A stretch of 39,663 bases of DNA from Acidobacteriota bacterium. GTDB taxonomy: Bacteria > Acidobacteriota > Vicinamibacteria > Vicinamibacterales > CAVVIG01. The stretch lies in assembly GCA_025463215.1 (NCBI GenBank), contig JAOBWF010000018.1:1-39663 (forward strand). Reading direction: 5' to 3'. Position numbers and translations under genes: made by a program. Every line of letters starts with the position of its first letter. Position 1 is the stretch's first letter. Of this stretch, positions 26,157-35,208 are shown piece after piece. The notes below the pieces were generated by a model. It was not told where the DNA came from. It worked only from the letters and a program-made list of their open reading frames with translations, and did no database searches.

Positions 26157-28110
26157 CCTCGCCTGGCGCGCCGACGAGGCGCACGCGCCGCTGGTCTGGC
26201 GCTCGCTGCTTCTGCGGCTGGCGGTCGCCGCGATTCCCTGCTGGCTGACCGTTCCCATCCTCATCTCCAACGTCGACCGGCCGATCAAGATGATCGTCGC
26301 GGTCGTGCTCGGACTCACGCTCGCGAATCCGGGCGCCGGACTGCTGCTGGTGGCGCTGACCGCGCCGCTCGGCGAACTGATCGCGCCGATGATCGGCGCC
26401 CGCACATTCCGGATCGGCGAGGTCATCGTCATGACGTTCCTGGCGGGATGGTTGCTGCGCGGGCTGCCGGATCGGCGTGGGCCGCGCGTCCCCGGGGCGA
26501 CGGCGGCCTGGCTGCTGACCGCGACGATCGCCGCATCCGTCGCAGGACTGGCGTGGCAGCTGGGCCGCTACCCCGGCGAAGTGGGGGGGACGCTCGACCA
26601 GATCTCGCACATCTACTTCTTCATCACCGACCCGATCGGGTTCGTCGACGCGGCCCGCTTGCTCGAAGGCCTCGGCCTGGCGGTCGCGACGATGATGCTG
26701 TTCCGGCGTCAGCCGTCGCTGGCGCGAACGCTGCCGCTCGCGCTCGGCATGTCGGCCGCCGGCGCGGCGCTGTCGAGCGTGCTGCTGTCGCGCGGCATCG
26801 GATCGGCGGCGGCGCTGGCGCGCTACAAACTGATCGGCTATCGGGTCAGCGGCCATGTCGGCGACGTCAACGCCGCCGGTAGCTACTTTGCCCTGATCGG
26901 CTGCCTCGCGCTCGGCATGGCGGCTTGCGAACGCGGGCGGATGCGCGCGCTGTGGTGCGCCCTCGCCGCCGCCAGCGGCGTCGGCCTGTGGATGAGCGCG
27001 TCGCGCAGCGCCCTCGGCGCCGCCGCTGCGGTGGTGATCGTGGCCGTGACGTGGGCGGCCACGAAGGGCGTCGCCGCACGGACGCGAGCGGCATTGCTGA
27101 CCGCGGTCGTGATCGCACTGATCGGCGGCGCGGCGATCCGCGCGCGATTGCTGGACGCCGATCCGACCTATCGCGGCGGCGGCTTTCGCGAGCAATTCGT
27201 CGAGGCCAGTGTGCGGATGATCCGCGCGCGGCCGCTGTTCGGCGTCGGCGAGGGGCAGTATTACGCCTCGTCGCCGTTGTTTCTGTCGCCTCAGCTCGCA
27301 TGGACGTACGGCGCGGAAAACGCGCACAACTTTTTCCTGCAGGTCGGCGGCGAGCTCGGCCTCGTCGGCCTGGGATTGTTCGCGGCCGTCGTGGCCGCCG
27401 CGGTCCTGCGGACCGGGCGCGCCCTGACTTGGGTGCCGCGTGACGCGCGGCTGCTCGGCGCCGGCAGCGGCGTCGCGGCATTCCTGATTACGTCGTTCAG
27501 CGGCCATCCGCTGCTCGTCAGCGAGGTGGCGTATCCGTTCTGGATCGTGTTCGGCCTGATGAGCGCGCTGGCGGGGTCGGCGCTGCTGAACCAGGTGATG
27601 CCGGGACGCGTCGAGACGTCGGGCAGCGACGCACCGCGGTTCCGGCGATCGTGGCCGGTGGCCGCGGCTGCAGCCATCCTGATCGCGAGTCCGGTCATCG
27701 CCGCCGGAACCGTCATGGCTCCGCCGGCGTCGCAGTCGGTCGATGGGTTTTATGCGTGGGAGACGTTGAAAGACGGGACGCGCATCCGCTGGACCGGGCA
27801 GTACGCGAGCCTGTTCGTGCCGGAGGACGTCAGCCGCGTCGAGATTCCGGTCAGACTGCCGGCGGAGGGACGACTCGCGCCGGTCGGGGTCGAGGTCATG
27901 ACCGGCGGGGTCGATCGCGGACGGACGCTGGTCGACGGGACGTGGGCGATCATCAGCGTGCCGCTGGCGCCGGCCGCGCCGCGCGTGCAGTTCAAGCGGA
28001 TTGACCTCCGCGTCGATCGCGTATGGCAGCCGGCGCTCTACATCGCCGGCAGCGCTGACCTGCGTGCGGTCGGCGTTCAGGTCGGCGAGCCGCGGCTGTT
28101 CCGCGACTAG
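26149..28110 (+). CDS. O-antigen ligase/polymerase-like membrane protein with C-terminal exported domain
   Basis: A 653-aa protein with ten or more hydrophobic helices over about residues 20-530. The Wzy_C-type periplasmic loop is visible: RPLFGVGEGQYYASSP followed by GAENAHNFFLQVGGELGLVG (about 365-410), including the conserved His. Such proteins join or polymerise lipid-linked glycans outside the inner membrane. Residues about 531-653 lie after the last helix and are beta-rich (YAWETLKDGTRIRWTGQYAS), an extra domain not needed in basic WaaL or Wzy. ATG 26149 overlaps the coiled-coil gene by eight bases. Ligase and polymerase cannot be told apart here. Confidence 0.83.
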   Translation: MPDLAWRADEAHAPLVWRSLLLRLAVAAIPCWLTVPILISNVDRPIKMIVAVVLGLTLANPGAGLLLVALTAPLGELIAPMIGARTFRIGEVIVMTFLAGWLLRGLPDRRGPRVPGATAAWLLTATIAASVAGLAWQLGRYPGEVGGTLDQISHIYFFITDPIGFVDAARLLEGLGLAVATMMLFRRQPSLARTLPLALGMSAAGAALSSVLLSRGIGSAAALARYKLIGYRVSGHVGDVNAAGSYFALIGCLALGMAACERGRMRALWCALAAASGVGLWMSASRSALGAAAAVVIVAVTWAATKGVAARTRAALLTAVVIALIGGAAIRARLLDADPTYRGGGFREQFVEASVRMIRARPLFGVGEGQYYASSPLFLSPQLAWTYGAENAHNFFLQVGGELGLVGLGLFAAVVAAAVLRTGRALTWVPRDARLLGAGSGVAAFLITSFSGHPLLVSEVAYPFWIVFGLMSALAGSALLNQVMPGRVETSGSDAPRFRRSWPVAAAAAILIASPVIAAGTVMAPPASQSVDGFYAWETLKDGTRIRWTGQYASLFVPEDVSRVEIPVRLPAEGRLAPVGVEVMTGGVDRGRTLVDGTWAIISVPLAPAAPRVQFKRIDLRVDRVWQPALYIAGSADLRAVGVQVGEPRLFRD

Positions 28111-28116
28111 CAGGCG

Positions 28117-28893
28117 TCACACCCAGCCGTGCCAGCGATAGTAGGCACGTGCGAGCCATTCATAGATAGACGCGTCGGCGATCTGCAGCCAGAGATCGCT
28201 CGGCAGCCAGCGGCTGCGCGGCTCGGATGTTTCCGGCACCAGCGGCGCCGGCGACGGAATCGGGTACAGACCCTCGTGTGCGAAGGCGCGCATCGATCGC
28301 CGCATGTGCAGCGGTGACGTCACCAGGACGAACGCGGTCTCGCCGCGCTCCGCCAGCATGCGCTTGATGATGATCACTTCGTCGCGGGTGTTCTTCGACT
28401 CGGACTCGAGCACGATCCGGTCGGCGGGCACGCCGACGTCGACCAGGGCGCGCCGCAGCGCGGCCGATTCAGGCGCGGCCGCCGCGTCCGGCTCCGTGAT
28501 TCCGCCGGAGGCAATCACGAGCGGCCGGTTCAGGAGCGCGAACAGGCGGGCCGTTTCGAGCACGCGCAACCCGGCCGGCATGTTGACGGACGACAGCTGC
28601 CGCCCGGCGCCGCGCAGGTTGACGCTGCCCGCGCCGAGCAGCACGACCACCCGCGCACCGCCGGCCTCGGCGATCGACGTGAGCGGCCGGTAGCCGCTCG
28701 TCAGCGTGCCGGCGAGCAGGCCCGCGCCGGCCTGGCTGCTGCTGACCGCGTAGAAGATGACCACCGTCGCGAGCCAGCGGCGGCCCCATCTGGCCAGGGG
28801 CGGCACGAACAGCAGCACGGTGCCCGGCGTCAGCAGCATCAGCAGGCACGCCATCTGCGACGGGTGCAGGTGCTCTTTGAGGAAATCGAGCAT
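28117..28893 (-). CDS. DUF218/YdcF-ElyC family membrane protein
   Basis: A 258-aa protein with two N-terminal hydrophobic helices, then a DUF218 fold: VVLLGAGSVN, LVIASGGITEP, DRIVLESESKNTRDEV and FVLVTSPLHMRRSM. In E. coli the family member ElyC affects envelope polysaccharide and peptidoglycan precursor use; the biochemical activity is not settled. ATG 28893 was chosen because it forms a one-base TGATG overlap with the asparagine synthase stop; longer starts run into that gene. It is convergent with the O-antigen ligase-like gene, whose stop is six bases away. Confidence 0.83.
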   Translation of the reverse strand: MLDFLKEHLHPSQMACLLMLLTPGTVLLFVPPLARWGRRWLATVVIFYAVSSSQAGAGLLAGTLTSGYRPLTSIAEAGGARVVVLLGAGSVNLRGAGRQLSSVNMPAGLRVLETARLFALLNRPLVIASGGITEPDAAAAPESAALRRALVDVGVPADRIVLESESKNTRDEVIIIKRMLAERGETAFVLVTSPLHMRRSMRAFAHEGLYPIPSPAPLVPETSEPRSRWLPSDLWLQIADASIYEWLARAYYRWHGWV

Positions 28894-30794
28894 CAGCGGT
28901 TCGTCCATCCGGGCAGGCGGCGAAGCCATACCTCGAAGCAGATGATCGACCACAGCTGCTGGCCGAGATTGGCGCGGCCGGCGAGATGGCGCGCCACGAG
29001 ATTTTCGACGAAGGGGCGCGAGAGCATGTCCGCATAGCGCGCGTCCCGCGCCAGCAGCAGATCGCGCATGTAGTCGCGCAGGTCGCCGCGGAACCAGGCG
29101 TCGAGCGGCACGCCGAAGCCCATCTTGCCGCGCCGGTCGATCGCCGGCGGCAGCAGATCCGGAAACGCGTCACGCAGAATCGCCTTGGTCCTGCGCCCCT
29201 GCAGCTTCAGATTGTCCGGCAGCGCCGCGGCGTACTCCACGAGCTCGCGATCGAGGAACGGCGATCGCGCCTCGAGCGAGTTCGCCATCGTGCATCGATC
29301 GGTTTTCACCAGCAGATCGTCGGCGAGATACGACGTGAAGTTGCCGTGCAGCAGCTGGCTGAGAGGCGACCGTCCCGCCATCTGTTCCCGCTCGCCGCGG
29401 ATGTGCCGCAGCTTGTCGATCGGCGCCAGGCCGGCGACGAAATCGGGGCGCAGCAGCGCGTCGAGATCGTCGAAGAACAGCGAGTTCCAGCGCGTGACGC
29501 GATCGTGCAGCGGCAGGCTCATCGATCGGAAGAAGCGCTGCGCGCGCGCCAGCCAGTGCCGCTCGTTCGGCGGCGGCGGCACCAGTGCGAGCATCGCCCC
29601 GGCGGCGCGGCCGGCGGCGGCCGGAATCCGCTCGGCCAGCAACGCGGCATAGAAGCGCAGATAGCCGGCAAACAGCTCGTCGCCGCCGTCGCCGGTGAGC
29701 ACCACCGTGACGTGCTCGCGGGTGAGTTTCGAGACCAGATACGTCGGGATCGCCGACGAGTCGCCGAACGGGCCATCGTGGTGCCACACCAGCGTGTCGA
29801 TCAGATCGATCGCCGACGCCGTGACGCGGAACTCGGTGTGGTCGGTCTTGAATTGTGCGGCGGCCAGGCGCGCGTACGCGGTTTCATCGAACGCGGCATC
29901 GCCCTCGAACCCGATGCTGAACGTCTTGACCGGCGCCGACATCATCCGGCTCATCAACCCGACGACGATCGTCGAGTCGAGGCCGCCGCTCAGGAACGCC
30001 CCGAGCGGCACGTCGCTCTCGAGCCGCCGCTCGACCGCGTCGGTCAGCCGCGCTCGCACCCCGGCCGCGGCGTCGGCGCGCGTCACCGGACGCACCTCGG
30101 CCTCCTCCGGAAACCGCAGCTGCCAGTAACGGCGGGTCGCCGTGCGGCCGTCCGCCTCGACGGTCGTCACCGTGCCGGGCGCAAGCTGCGACACGCGCTT
30201 GTAGATTGTCGCCGGCTGCGGCACGTAGCCGTAGATGAAGTAGGACGGCACCGATTCGGGCTCGATCTCGATCGAGATGTCCGGGTGATGGAAGAACGCC
30301 TTCATCTCGGAGGCGAAGGCCAGCAGGCGATGGTCGCGGTAGACGAACAGCGGCTTCTTGCCGGCGCGGTCGCGCGCCAGCGTCAGCCGCGCGGCGCGAT
30401 CGTCCCAGATCGCAATCGCGAACATCCCCTCGAGATCGGCGATGCAGTCGGCGCCCTTCTCCTCGTACAGGTGAACGATGACCTCGGTATCGCTGTGCGA
30501 GCGGAACTGGTGGCCGCGCGCGATCAATCCTTCACGGAGGGTGCGGTAGTTGTAGATTTCGCCGTTGAAGACCACCTGGACGCGGCCGTCCTCGTTCGAC
30601 ATCGGCTGGCTCGCGTTCGGGGTCAGGTCGATGATCCTGAGGCGCCGGAACCCCAGTCCGGCGGATCCGTCCGGAGAGACGAAGGCGCCGAAGCTGTCCG
30701 GCCCGCGGTGCACCAGCTGATCGCGCATTGCGACCAGTTGCCGCTCGTCGACCGGCGTGCGGTCGAACCGCAGCTCACCGCAGATGCCGCACAT
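28893..30794 (-). CDS. asnB: Glutamine-hydrolysing asparagine synthase, polysaccharide-locus type
   Basis: A 633-aa AsnB. Cys2 (MCGICGE) is the glutaminase nucleophile, and HRGPDSFGAF, RLRIIDL and VVFNGEIYNYRTLR complete the N-terminal amidotransferase domain. The synthetase domain has the PP-loop FLSGGLDSTIVV (about 265-276), GDGGDELFAGYLR and SLEARSPFLDRELVEYA. AsnB copies in exopolysaccharide and exosortase-type loci are thought to amidate a sugar or precursor rather than make free asparagine; the neighbours here favour that reading. It overlaps the DUF218 gene by one base and starts three bases after the symporter gene ends. Confidence 0.93.
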   Translation of the reverse strand: MCGICGELRFDRTPVDERQLVAMRDQLVHRGPDSFGAFVSPDGSAGLGFRRLRIIDLTPNASQPMSNEDGRVQVVFNGEIYNYRTLREGLIARGHQFRSHSDTEVIVHLYEEKGADCIADLEGMFAIAIWDDRAARLTLARDRAGKKPLFVYRDHRLLAFASEMKAFFHHPDISIEIEPESVPSYFIYGYVPQPATIYKRVSQLAPGTVTTVEADGRTATRRYWQLRFPEEAEVRPVTRADAAAGVRARLTDAVERRLESDVPLGAFLSGGLDSTIVVGLMSRMMSAPVKTFSIGFEGDAAFDETAYARLAAAQFKTDHTEFRVTASAIDLIDTLVWHHDGPFGDSSAIPTYLVSKLTREHVTVVLTGDGGDELFAGYLRFYAALLAERIPAAAGRAAGAMLALVPPPPNERHWLARAQRFFRSMSLPLHDRVTRWNSLFFDDLDALLRPDFVAGLAPIDKLRHIRGEREQMAGRSPLSQLLHGNFTSYLADDLLVKTDRCTMANSLEARSPFLDRELVEYAAALPDNLKLQGRRTKAILRDAFPDLLPPAIDRRGKMGFGVPLDAWFRGDLRDYMRDLLLARDARYADMLSRPFVENLVARHLAGRANLGQQLWSIICFEVWLRRLPGWTNR

Positions 30795-30797
30795 GCG

Positions 30798-32363
30798 CTA
30801 GAACGACCCTTCCGGTGCCTGCGTGACCGCGCGCCAGGTCAGGCCGAGGGCCGCGGCCGTCGGCCGCGCGCCGCTCAGCGCGGTCAGCGCCAGTCCGACG
30901 ATCAGGGTCGCCGCGAGGCCGAAGGTCGACGGCCACATGAAGCCGATCGAGGTGTGATAGGCGACGTAGTAGCTCGCCAGCGACCCGGCGATGCCGGCGA
31001 TCAGCGTCGGCGTCGCGGTGGCGCGGCGGCTGAACATCGCCAGCACGTAGATGCCGAACAGCGGGCCCGTAAACGCGTTGATCAACTTGTTCGCAATCTC
31101 CAGAAGGTTGCCGATCCGCGAGACGTTGGTCGCCAGTACCGTCCCGGCGGCGCCGAACGCCACGGTCGCCACCCGCGAGACGACGACCTCGTGCCGCTGC
31201 TCGGCGCTCGACACCTCACGGCCGGTCTGCCTGCCGAGCCACAGCCGGTTATAGAAATCGATCACCACCACCGACGTGCACGAGTTGATCGCGGAGTCGA
31301 CGCTCGACAGCGACGAAGCCATGATCGAGGCGATCACCAGACCGACGATGCCGCGCGGAAACGTCAGGGACATGAAGTACGGCAGGATTTTGTCGGTCGA
31401 GAAATCGGCCGGCAGGACGTGGAGCTGGAAGTAGGCGAACAGCGCCAGGCCGACGAACGACAGCGCGAACATCCAGATGATGTCGCCGGCGGCGTTGACG
31501 ATGAACGCCTTGCGCGCATCGGCCAGCGACTTGGTCGTCTGCAGCCGCTGAACCATGATCTGATCGCCGACGTAGGCGGCCATCCGCCCGACCAGCAGCG
31601 CGAACATGATCGCGACGATGTTCAGGGGCTGCTCGAAGAACGCCTGGACGTGCGCGACCAGCCCGCCGCTCGATCCCGCAATCGGCGCGATGATCGTCGT
31701 CTTGCCGCCGGCCGCGGCGACCCGCCAGATCTCGGCGAGCCCGCCGGGCACCGACGCCGCCGCGATCGCCACCACCGCGGTCAGGCCGCCGAAGCGGACG
31801 CAGAACTGAATGACGTCGTTCCAGATCACCGCCTGGACGCCGCCGAGCGCGGTGTACAGGGTGACGATGCAGCCGAGCGCGAACACCGTCTGGGTGAGCG
31901 GAATCCGGCCACCGGTCGCGGCGCTGATCGCCAGGCACGGCACGTAGATCGCGGTCGCCATCCAGCCGAGGCGCCAGACGATGAAGATGCCGGCGGCCAG
32001 ACTGCGGACCCGGACGTCGAACCGCGCCTCGAGATATTCGTACGCGGTGTAGTAATTCAGCCGGCGGTAGAACGGCAGCGTGATGTAGGCGACCCACGGA
32101 TACAGGAACAGCCACGACGAGGTGCCGATCAGCAGGATCAGCCCGTACTTGATCGTCGACGAGGGCTGCATCAGGTAGTCGATTGCGCTGTCGAGCGCGG
32201 CCATCAGCGACAGGCCGACCGGCAGCCAGGTCATCGACTGGCGGGCGAGAAAAAACTGATCGAGCGTCTGCTGCCGCCGCGAAAAGTAGATGCCGACGCC
32301 AGTGAGGACGGCGAGGTAGACGAAGATGATCGAGGCGTCGAGAGCGGAAAACGCGGTCTGCAT
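30798..32363 (-). CDS. Sodium:solute symporter (SSS family)
   Basis: A 521-aa membrane protein with about thirteen helices. SSS features include YFSRRQQTLDQFFLARQSMTWLPVGLSLMA near the start, the YEYLEARFDVRVR motif, YTALGGVQAVIWNDVIQF and SSLSSVDSAINSCTSVVVIDFY. It imports a small solute with Na+; the family covers sugars, sialic acid, amino acids and vitamins, and I cannot choose. The ATG at 32363 is preferred to the TTG one codon earlier. It heads a tight minus-strand run with asnB and the DUF218 gene, so the solute may relate to surface glycan metabolism. Confidence 0.9.
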   Translation of the reverse strand: MQTAFSALDASIIFVYLAVLTGVGIYFSRRQQTLDQFFLARQSMTWLPVGLSLMAALDSAIDYLMQPSSTIKYGLILLIGTSSWLFLYPWVAYITLPFYRRLNYYTAYEYLEARFDVRVRSLAAGIFIVWRLGWMATAIYVPCLAISAATGGRIPLTQTVFALGCIVTLYTALGGVQAVIWNDVIQFCVRFGGLTAVVAIAAASVPGGLAEIWRVAAAGGKTTIIAPIAGSSGGLVAHVQAFFEQPLNIVAIMFALLVGRMAAYVGDQIMVQRLQTTKSLADARKAFIVNAAGDIIWMFALSFVGLALFAYFQLHVLPADFSTDKILPYFMSLTFPRGIVGLVIASIMASSLSSVDSAINSCTSVVVIDFYNRLWLGRQTGREVSSAEQRHEVVVSRVATVAFGAAGTVLATNVSRIGNLLEIANKLINAFTGPLFGIYVLAMFSRRATATPTLIAGIAGSLASYYVAYHTSIGFMWPSTFGLAATLIVGLALTALSGARPTAAALGLTWRAVTQAPEGSF

Positions 32364-32418
32364 CAAGAACCGATCGGCATGATCCGGATCATATCGCGAC
32401 CGGGCGCGGTCCGGCCGG

Positions 32419-32424
32419 TAGAAT
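32419..32424 (+). promoter_or_regulatory. -10-like TAGAAT before the GT39-like gene
   Basis: TAGAAT ends 8 bases before the GTG at 32432, leaving no room for a leader. On the opposite strand TATGAT lies about 23 bases before the symporter ATG, so the 68-base gap may hold divergent promoters. Confidence 0.45.
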
Positions 32425-32431
32425 AGCGGCT

Positions 32432-34807
32432 GTGAGCGTCCCGCGACATCGTCTCGCGTGGAGCGTCGCGTGCGGCCTGGGTCTCGCGGCGCTCTACACG
32501 ATCACGCCGCTGACGATCGTGGTCATCGTTGTCGCCGCCGTCGTCCTGCCCTGGTTCGGGCGCGGCCTTGCCGCCTGCGAACGACGATGGCTGACCGCCG
32601 TCGTCGCGGTTGCGCTCGTGGTTCGCGTCGCGGCGATCGGCGGCCTGTTCGTCCGCAACCTGCCGAACCACGACGATCTGTTCACCGGTGCGACCAGCGG
32701 CGACGAGGCCTACACGATGTCGCGGGCGCTGCGGACGCGCGAGATTCTGCGCGGCTCGGCACCGAGCCTGTACGATTTTTTCGTCACCTACGACGAGTAC
32801 GGCAGCAGCAGCTACGTCACCGCGGCAACGATGCTGCAAGTCATTGCCGGTCCCACGCCCTACTCGCTCCGCCTGCTCAATGCGGTGCTGTTCACCATCG
32901 GCGCGCTGCTGCTCTTCCGCCTGTCCCACGCGGCATTCGGATTCACCGCGGCGCTCGCCGGCCTGGCCGCGGTGCTGTTCTGGCCATCGCTGTTCGTGTG
33001 GTCGATTTCGCTCTTGAAGGAGTCGCTGTACTTCCTGCTTGGCGCGGCCATTCTGACCGCGGCGGTCACCGCCCTTCAGGCGCGGCGCTGGCGCATCCGG
33101 GGGGCGGCGCTCGCCGGCGCGGCCCTCGCCGCGGTGCTGATTCAGGGCCTCCGTCCGGGCGCGCTCGGGCTCGCAGGCGCCGGATTCGTCACCGGGTTGG
33201 CCCTGTTCTTCGTGTCGAGGTCGAGGCGGATCGCGGTCGCGCTCGTGGCGGCCGCGCTGCTGGTTGTCGCGTTCGGGATGTCGCAGCCGGCGGTCTCCGC
33301 GCGCGTGATCTCGGCGCTCGAGGGGACGGCGAAGACACACACCGGCCATGTGTTCACCGTGGGTCACGACTACAAGCTGCTGGACGCCGGCTTTTACGTG
33401 AATCCGCAGGCGCCGGCAGCGTCGACGCTGACGTTGACCGGGGCTCAAGCCGCGCGTTACGTGATGCGCGCGGCCAGCAGTTTCGTGACGACGCCGGCGC
33501 CGTGGCAGCTGCAGTCGGTGCGCGAGCTGGCGTACCTGCCTGAACAGATCGCGTGGTACATCCTTGTGCTGCTGCTGCCGATCGGGATCGTCGCCGGCTG
33601 CCGCCGCGATCGGCTGGTCACCTGTATGCTCGTCGGTTATGTCGCGCCAACGGCCATCGCCCTGGCGCTGACCAATGGCAACGTCGGCACGCTGCTGCGC
33701 CTGCGCGGCCTGGTCGTCCCGTTTCTGGCGTGGGTCAGCGCGGTCGGGTTTCTCGCGACGATCAACCGTGTGGCACGGAAGGACACGATGGCGTGGATTG
33801 ATGATGAGGGCCGGCTCTTCGGGCGGGTCAACCTGTTCGATGCGGCGATCGCCGGATTCGTGGTCGTGCTGGTCCCGATTGCCTATGGCACCTTCCTGTT
33901 GTTTCGCGCGCCGACGCCGCACATCTCGTCGGTGACGCGCGCACCAATCGGGCTCGAAGAGCGTCGCGTCGCCGGCGGCAACCGGTTGACGGCCAAGCTG
34001 AAAGTACGCGGCAGCGGTCTGCGGCCGATGCTGCACGCATCGATCGACGGCACACCGGCACTCGGATTCGTGTTCGAGAACCCGAACTCCGCCGACGTGC
34101 TGGTCGGCGACGTACCGCCAGGCCCGCACGACCTGATTCTGTTCGATGGTGTCCAGGAAGTGGCGCGGCTGGCCGCGGCAGTGACGATCGAGTCTGCCGC
34201 GCCCAGGCGGATCGCCGCGGTCGGCACGCTCGTCGAGATGGACACGGGGATTGCCGATGCGCTGACGCCGGCGGCCGACACCGGAACCCCGAACGCGATC
34301 GTGAAGCTCGGTCCGGTGCGCGAACAAGCCGGCGGGCTCAGGCAGCGCGCTGCCGAAATCCTGCTCGCGTGCGATCCCGCTCCAAATGGTGAGGCGTGCA
34401 GCGTGGGTGGTGTGTTGATTGCGATGCCCTGGCCGACGGTGAGGGTGAGCGGCCCATCCGGAGCGACGTTGGCGTTTGCGTTGAGCGAAATTCTCCCCGT
34501 CTCTCCTCCCGTCACCGCGATCGCGCGCATTCGCGTCACGGGCCCGCCAGAGATCCTGCAGATGCTGCGCACCGGCGATCGCGACGATTCCCTCGACGAT
34601 CGCGCCGCCGTCCTCACCGACATCGTCAGACGCGGTTCGAGCGTGGACGCGACGCTGCGGCTTGGCGTCGACCTGTCGGGGGACGACATGCGTTATCGGG
34701 GACGGCCGATCAAGGCAGGGGCACCGTTCACACTGACGACGGAACGGTACATGGCGGCCGGCTCGGTGCTGGACGTGCAGATCGGCAGGGCGGGCGGGGC
34801 CAGGTGA
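32432..34807 (+). CDS. GT39-like membrane glycosyltransferase with DUF4330-like C-terminal part
   Basis: A 791-aa protein from GTG 32432. Residues 1 to about 450 are multi-spanning with a GT-C layout: an early loop with acidic residues (NHDDLFTGATSGDEAYTMSR) and later helices ending VVPFLAWVSAVGFLATINR. These resemble GT39/PMT-type enzymes that use polyprenyl-phosphate sugars. From about 453 the sequence DDEGRLFGRVNLFDAAIAGF looks like the start of DUF4330, with one helix and then a beta-rich exported domain to the end. The fusion would place a transferase and a periplasmic domain in one chain. Donor and acceptor are unknown. It overlaps the next gene by four bases. Confidence 0.75.
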   Translation: MSVPRHRLAWSVACGLGLAALYTITPLTIVVIVVAAVVLPWFGRGLAACERRWLTAVVAVALVVRVAAIGGLFVRNLPNHDDLFTGATSGDEAYTMSRALRTREILRGSAPSLYDFFVTYDEYGSSSYVTAATMLQVIAGPTPYSLRLLNAVLFTIGALLLFRLSHAAFGFTAALAGLAAVLFWPSLFVWSISLLKESLYFLLGAAILTAAVTALQARRWRIRGAALAGAALAAVLIQGLRPGALGLAGAGFVTGLALFFVSRSRRIAVALVAAALLVVAFGMSQPAVSARVISALEGTAKTHTGHVFTVGHDYKLLDAGFYVNPQAPAASTLTLTGAQAARYVMRAASSFVTTPAPWQLQSVRELAYLPEQIAWYILVLLLPIGIVAGCRRDRLVTCMLVGYVAPTAIALALTNGNVGTLLRLRGLVVPFLAWVSAVGFLATINRVARKDTMAWIDDEGRLFGRVNLFDAAIAGFVVVLVPIAYGTFLLFRAPTPHISSVTRAPIGLEERRVAGGNRLTAKLKVRGSGLRPMLHASIDGTPALGFVFENPNSADVLVGDVPPGPHDLILFDGVQEVARLAAAVTIESAAPRRIAAVGTLVEMDTGIADALTPAADTGTPNAIVKLGPVREQAGGLRQRAAEILLACDPAPNGEACSVGGVLIAMPWPTVRVSGPSGATLAFALSEILPVSPPVTAIARIRVTGPPEILQMLRTGDRDDSLDDRAAVLTDIVRRGSSVDATLRLGVDLSGDDMRYRGRPIKAGAPFTLTTERYMAAGSVLDVQIGRAGGAR

Positions 34808-35208
34808 GCGGAACACCGGACGACGCGTCGTTCGCGCGCGCCCGCGCCATTCTTCGCGCCAGTCACGTGGCGAGGTGGCTCGATCGCTTCATCGGCGTTG
34901 CGCTGGCAGCCGCCCACGGTTCGCGCGCGATCGCGGCAATGTACCGGCCCCGTCGGGCGTTTCAGCAGTTGCGGCCGGTTGACCGGCGCCGGTGTGCCGC
35001 CGTGATGGTGGGGGTCGCGGTAATCGCGCATGCGGTCCTCGCGAGCATCGAGCCGTCGCGCGCGAGGCCGACGCCCTGGTTGACCGTCCTGGTGCTGATG
35101 GCGATCGCGCTCGCAGTGGGGGCGGCGATGGCCGCGCGATCAGACGAGAGCGGCGTAGGTCAGCAGCGCGTGCGACAACCATCCGAGCCAGCGCGCCGCC
35201 CATCGTGA
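34804..35208 (+). CDS. Small two-helix membrane protein, unknown function
   Basis: A 134-aa protein from a GTG that overlaps the upstream stop (GTGA). A basic N-terminal half (HVARWLDRFIGVALAAAHGS, YRPRRAFQQLRPVDRRR) precedes two hydrophobic helices (AAVMVGVAVIAHAVLASI and WLTVLVLMAIALAVGAAMAA). The last 23 residues overlap the 3' end of the convergent M1-like gene by 69 bases and are low-complexity. No family recognised. The coupling suggests it is an accessory to the GT39-like protein. Confidence 0.6.
   Translation: MSGTPDDASFARARAILRASHVARWLDRFIGVALAAAHGSRAIAAMYRPRRAFQQLRPVDRRRCAAVMVGVAVIAHAVLASIEPSRARPTPWLTVLVLMAIALAVGAAMAARSDESGVGQQRVRQPSEPARRPS

Noticed and set aside
28986-32426. 1146-codon plus-strand open frame opposite asnB and the symporter
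   Set aside because: It is antisense to two clear enzymes, spans their boundary, and its product is low-complexity Arg/Asp/Gly/His-rich, typical of GC-rich shadow frames.
32363-34816. 817-codon minus-strand open frame opposite the GT39-like gene
   Set aside because: Arg/Gln/His-rich shadow product with no fold-like pattern; the plus strand encodes a good membrane protein.
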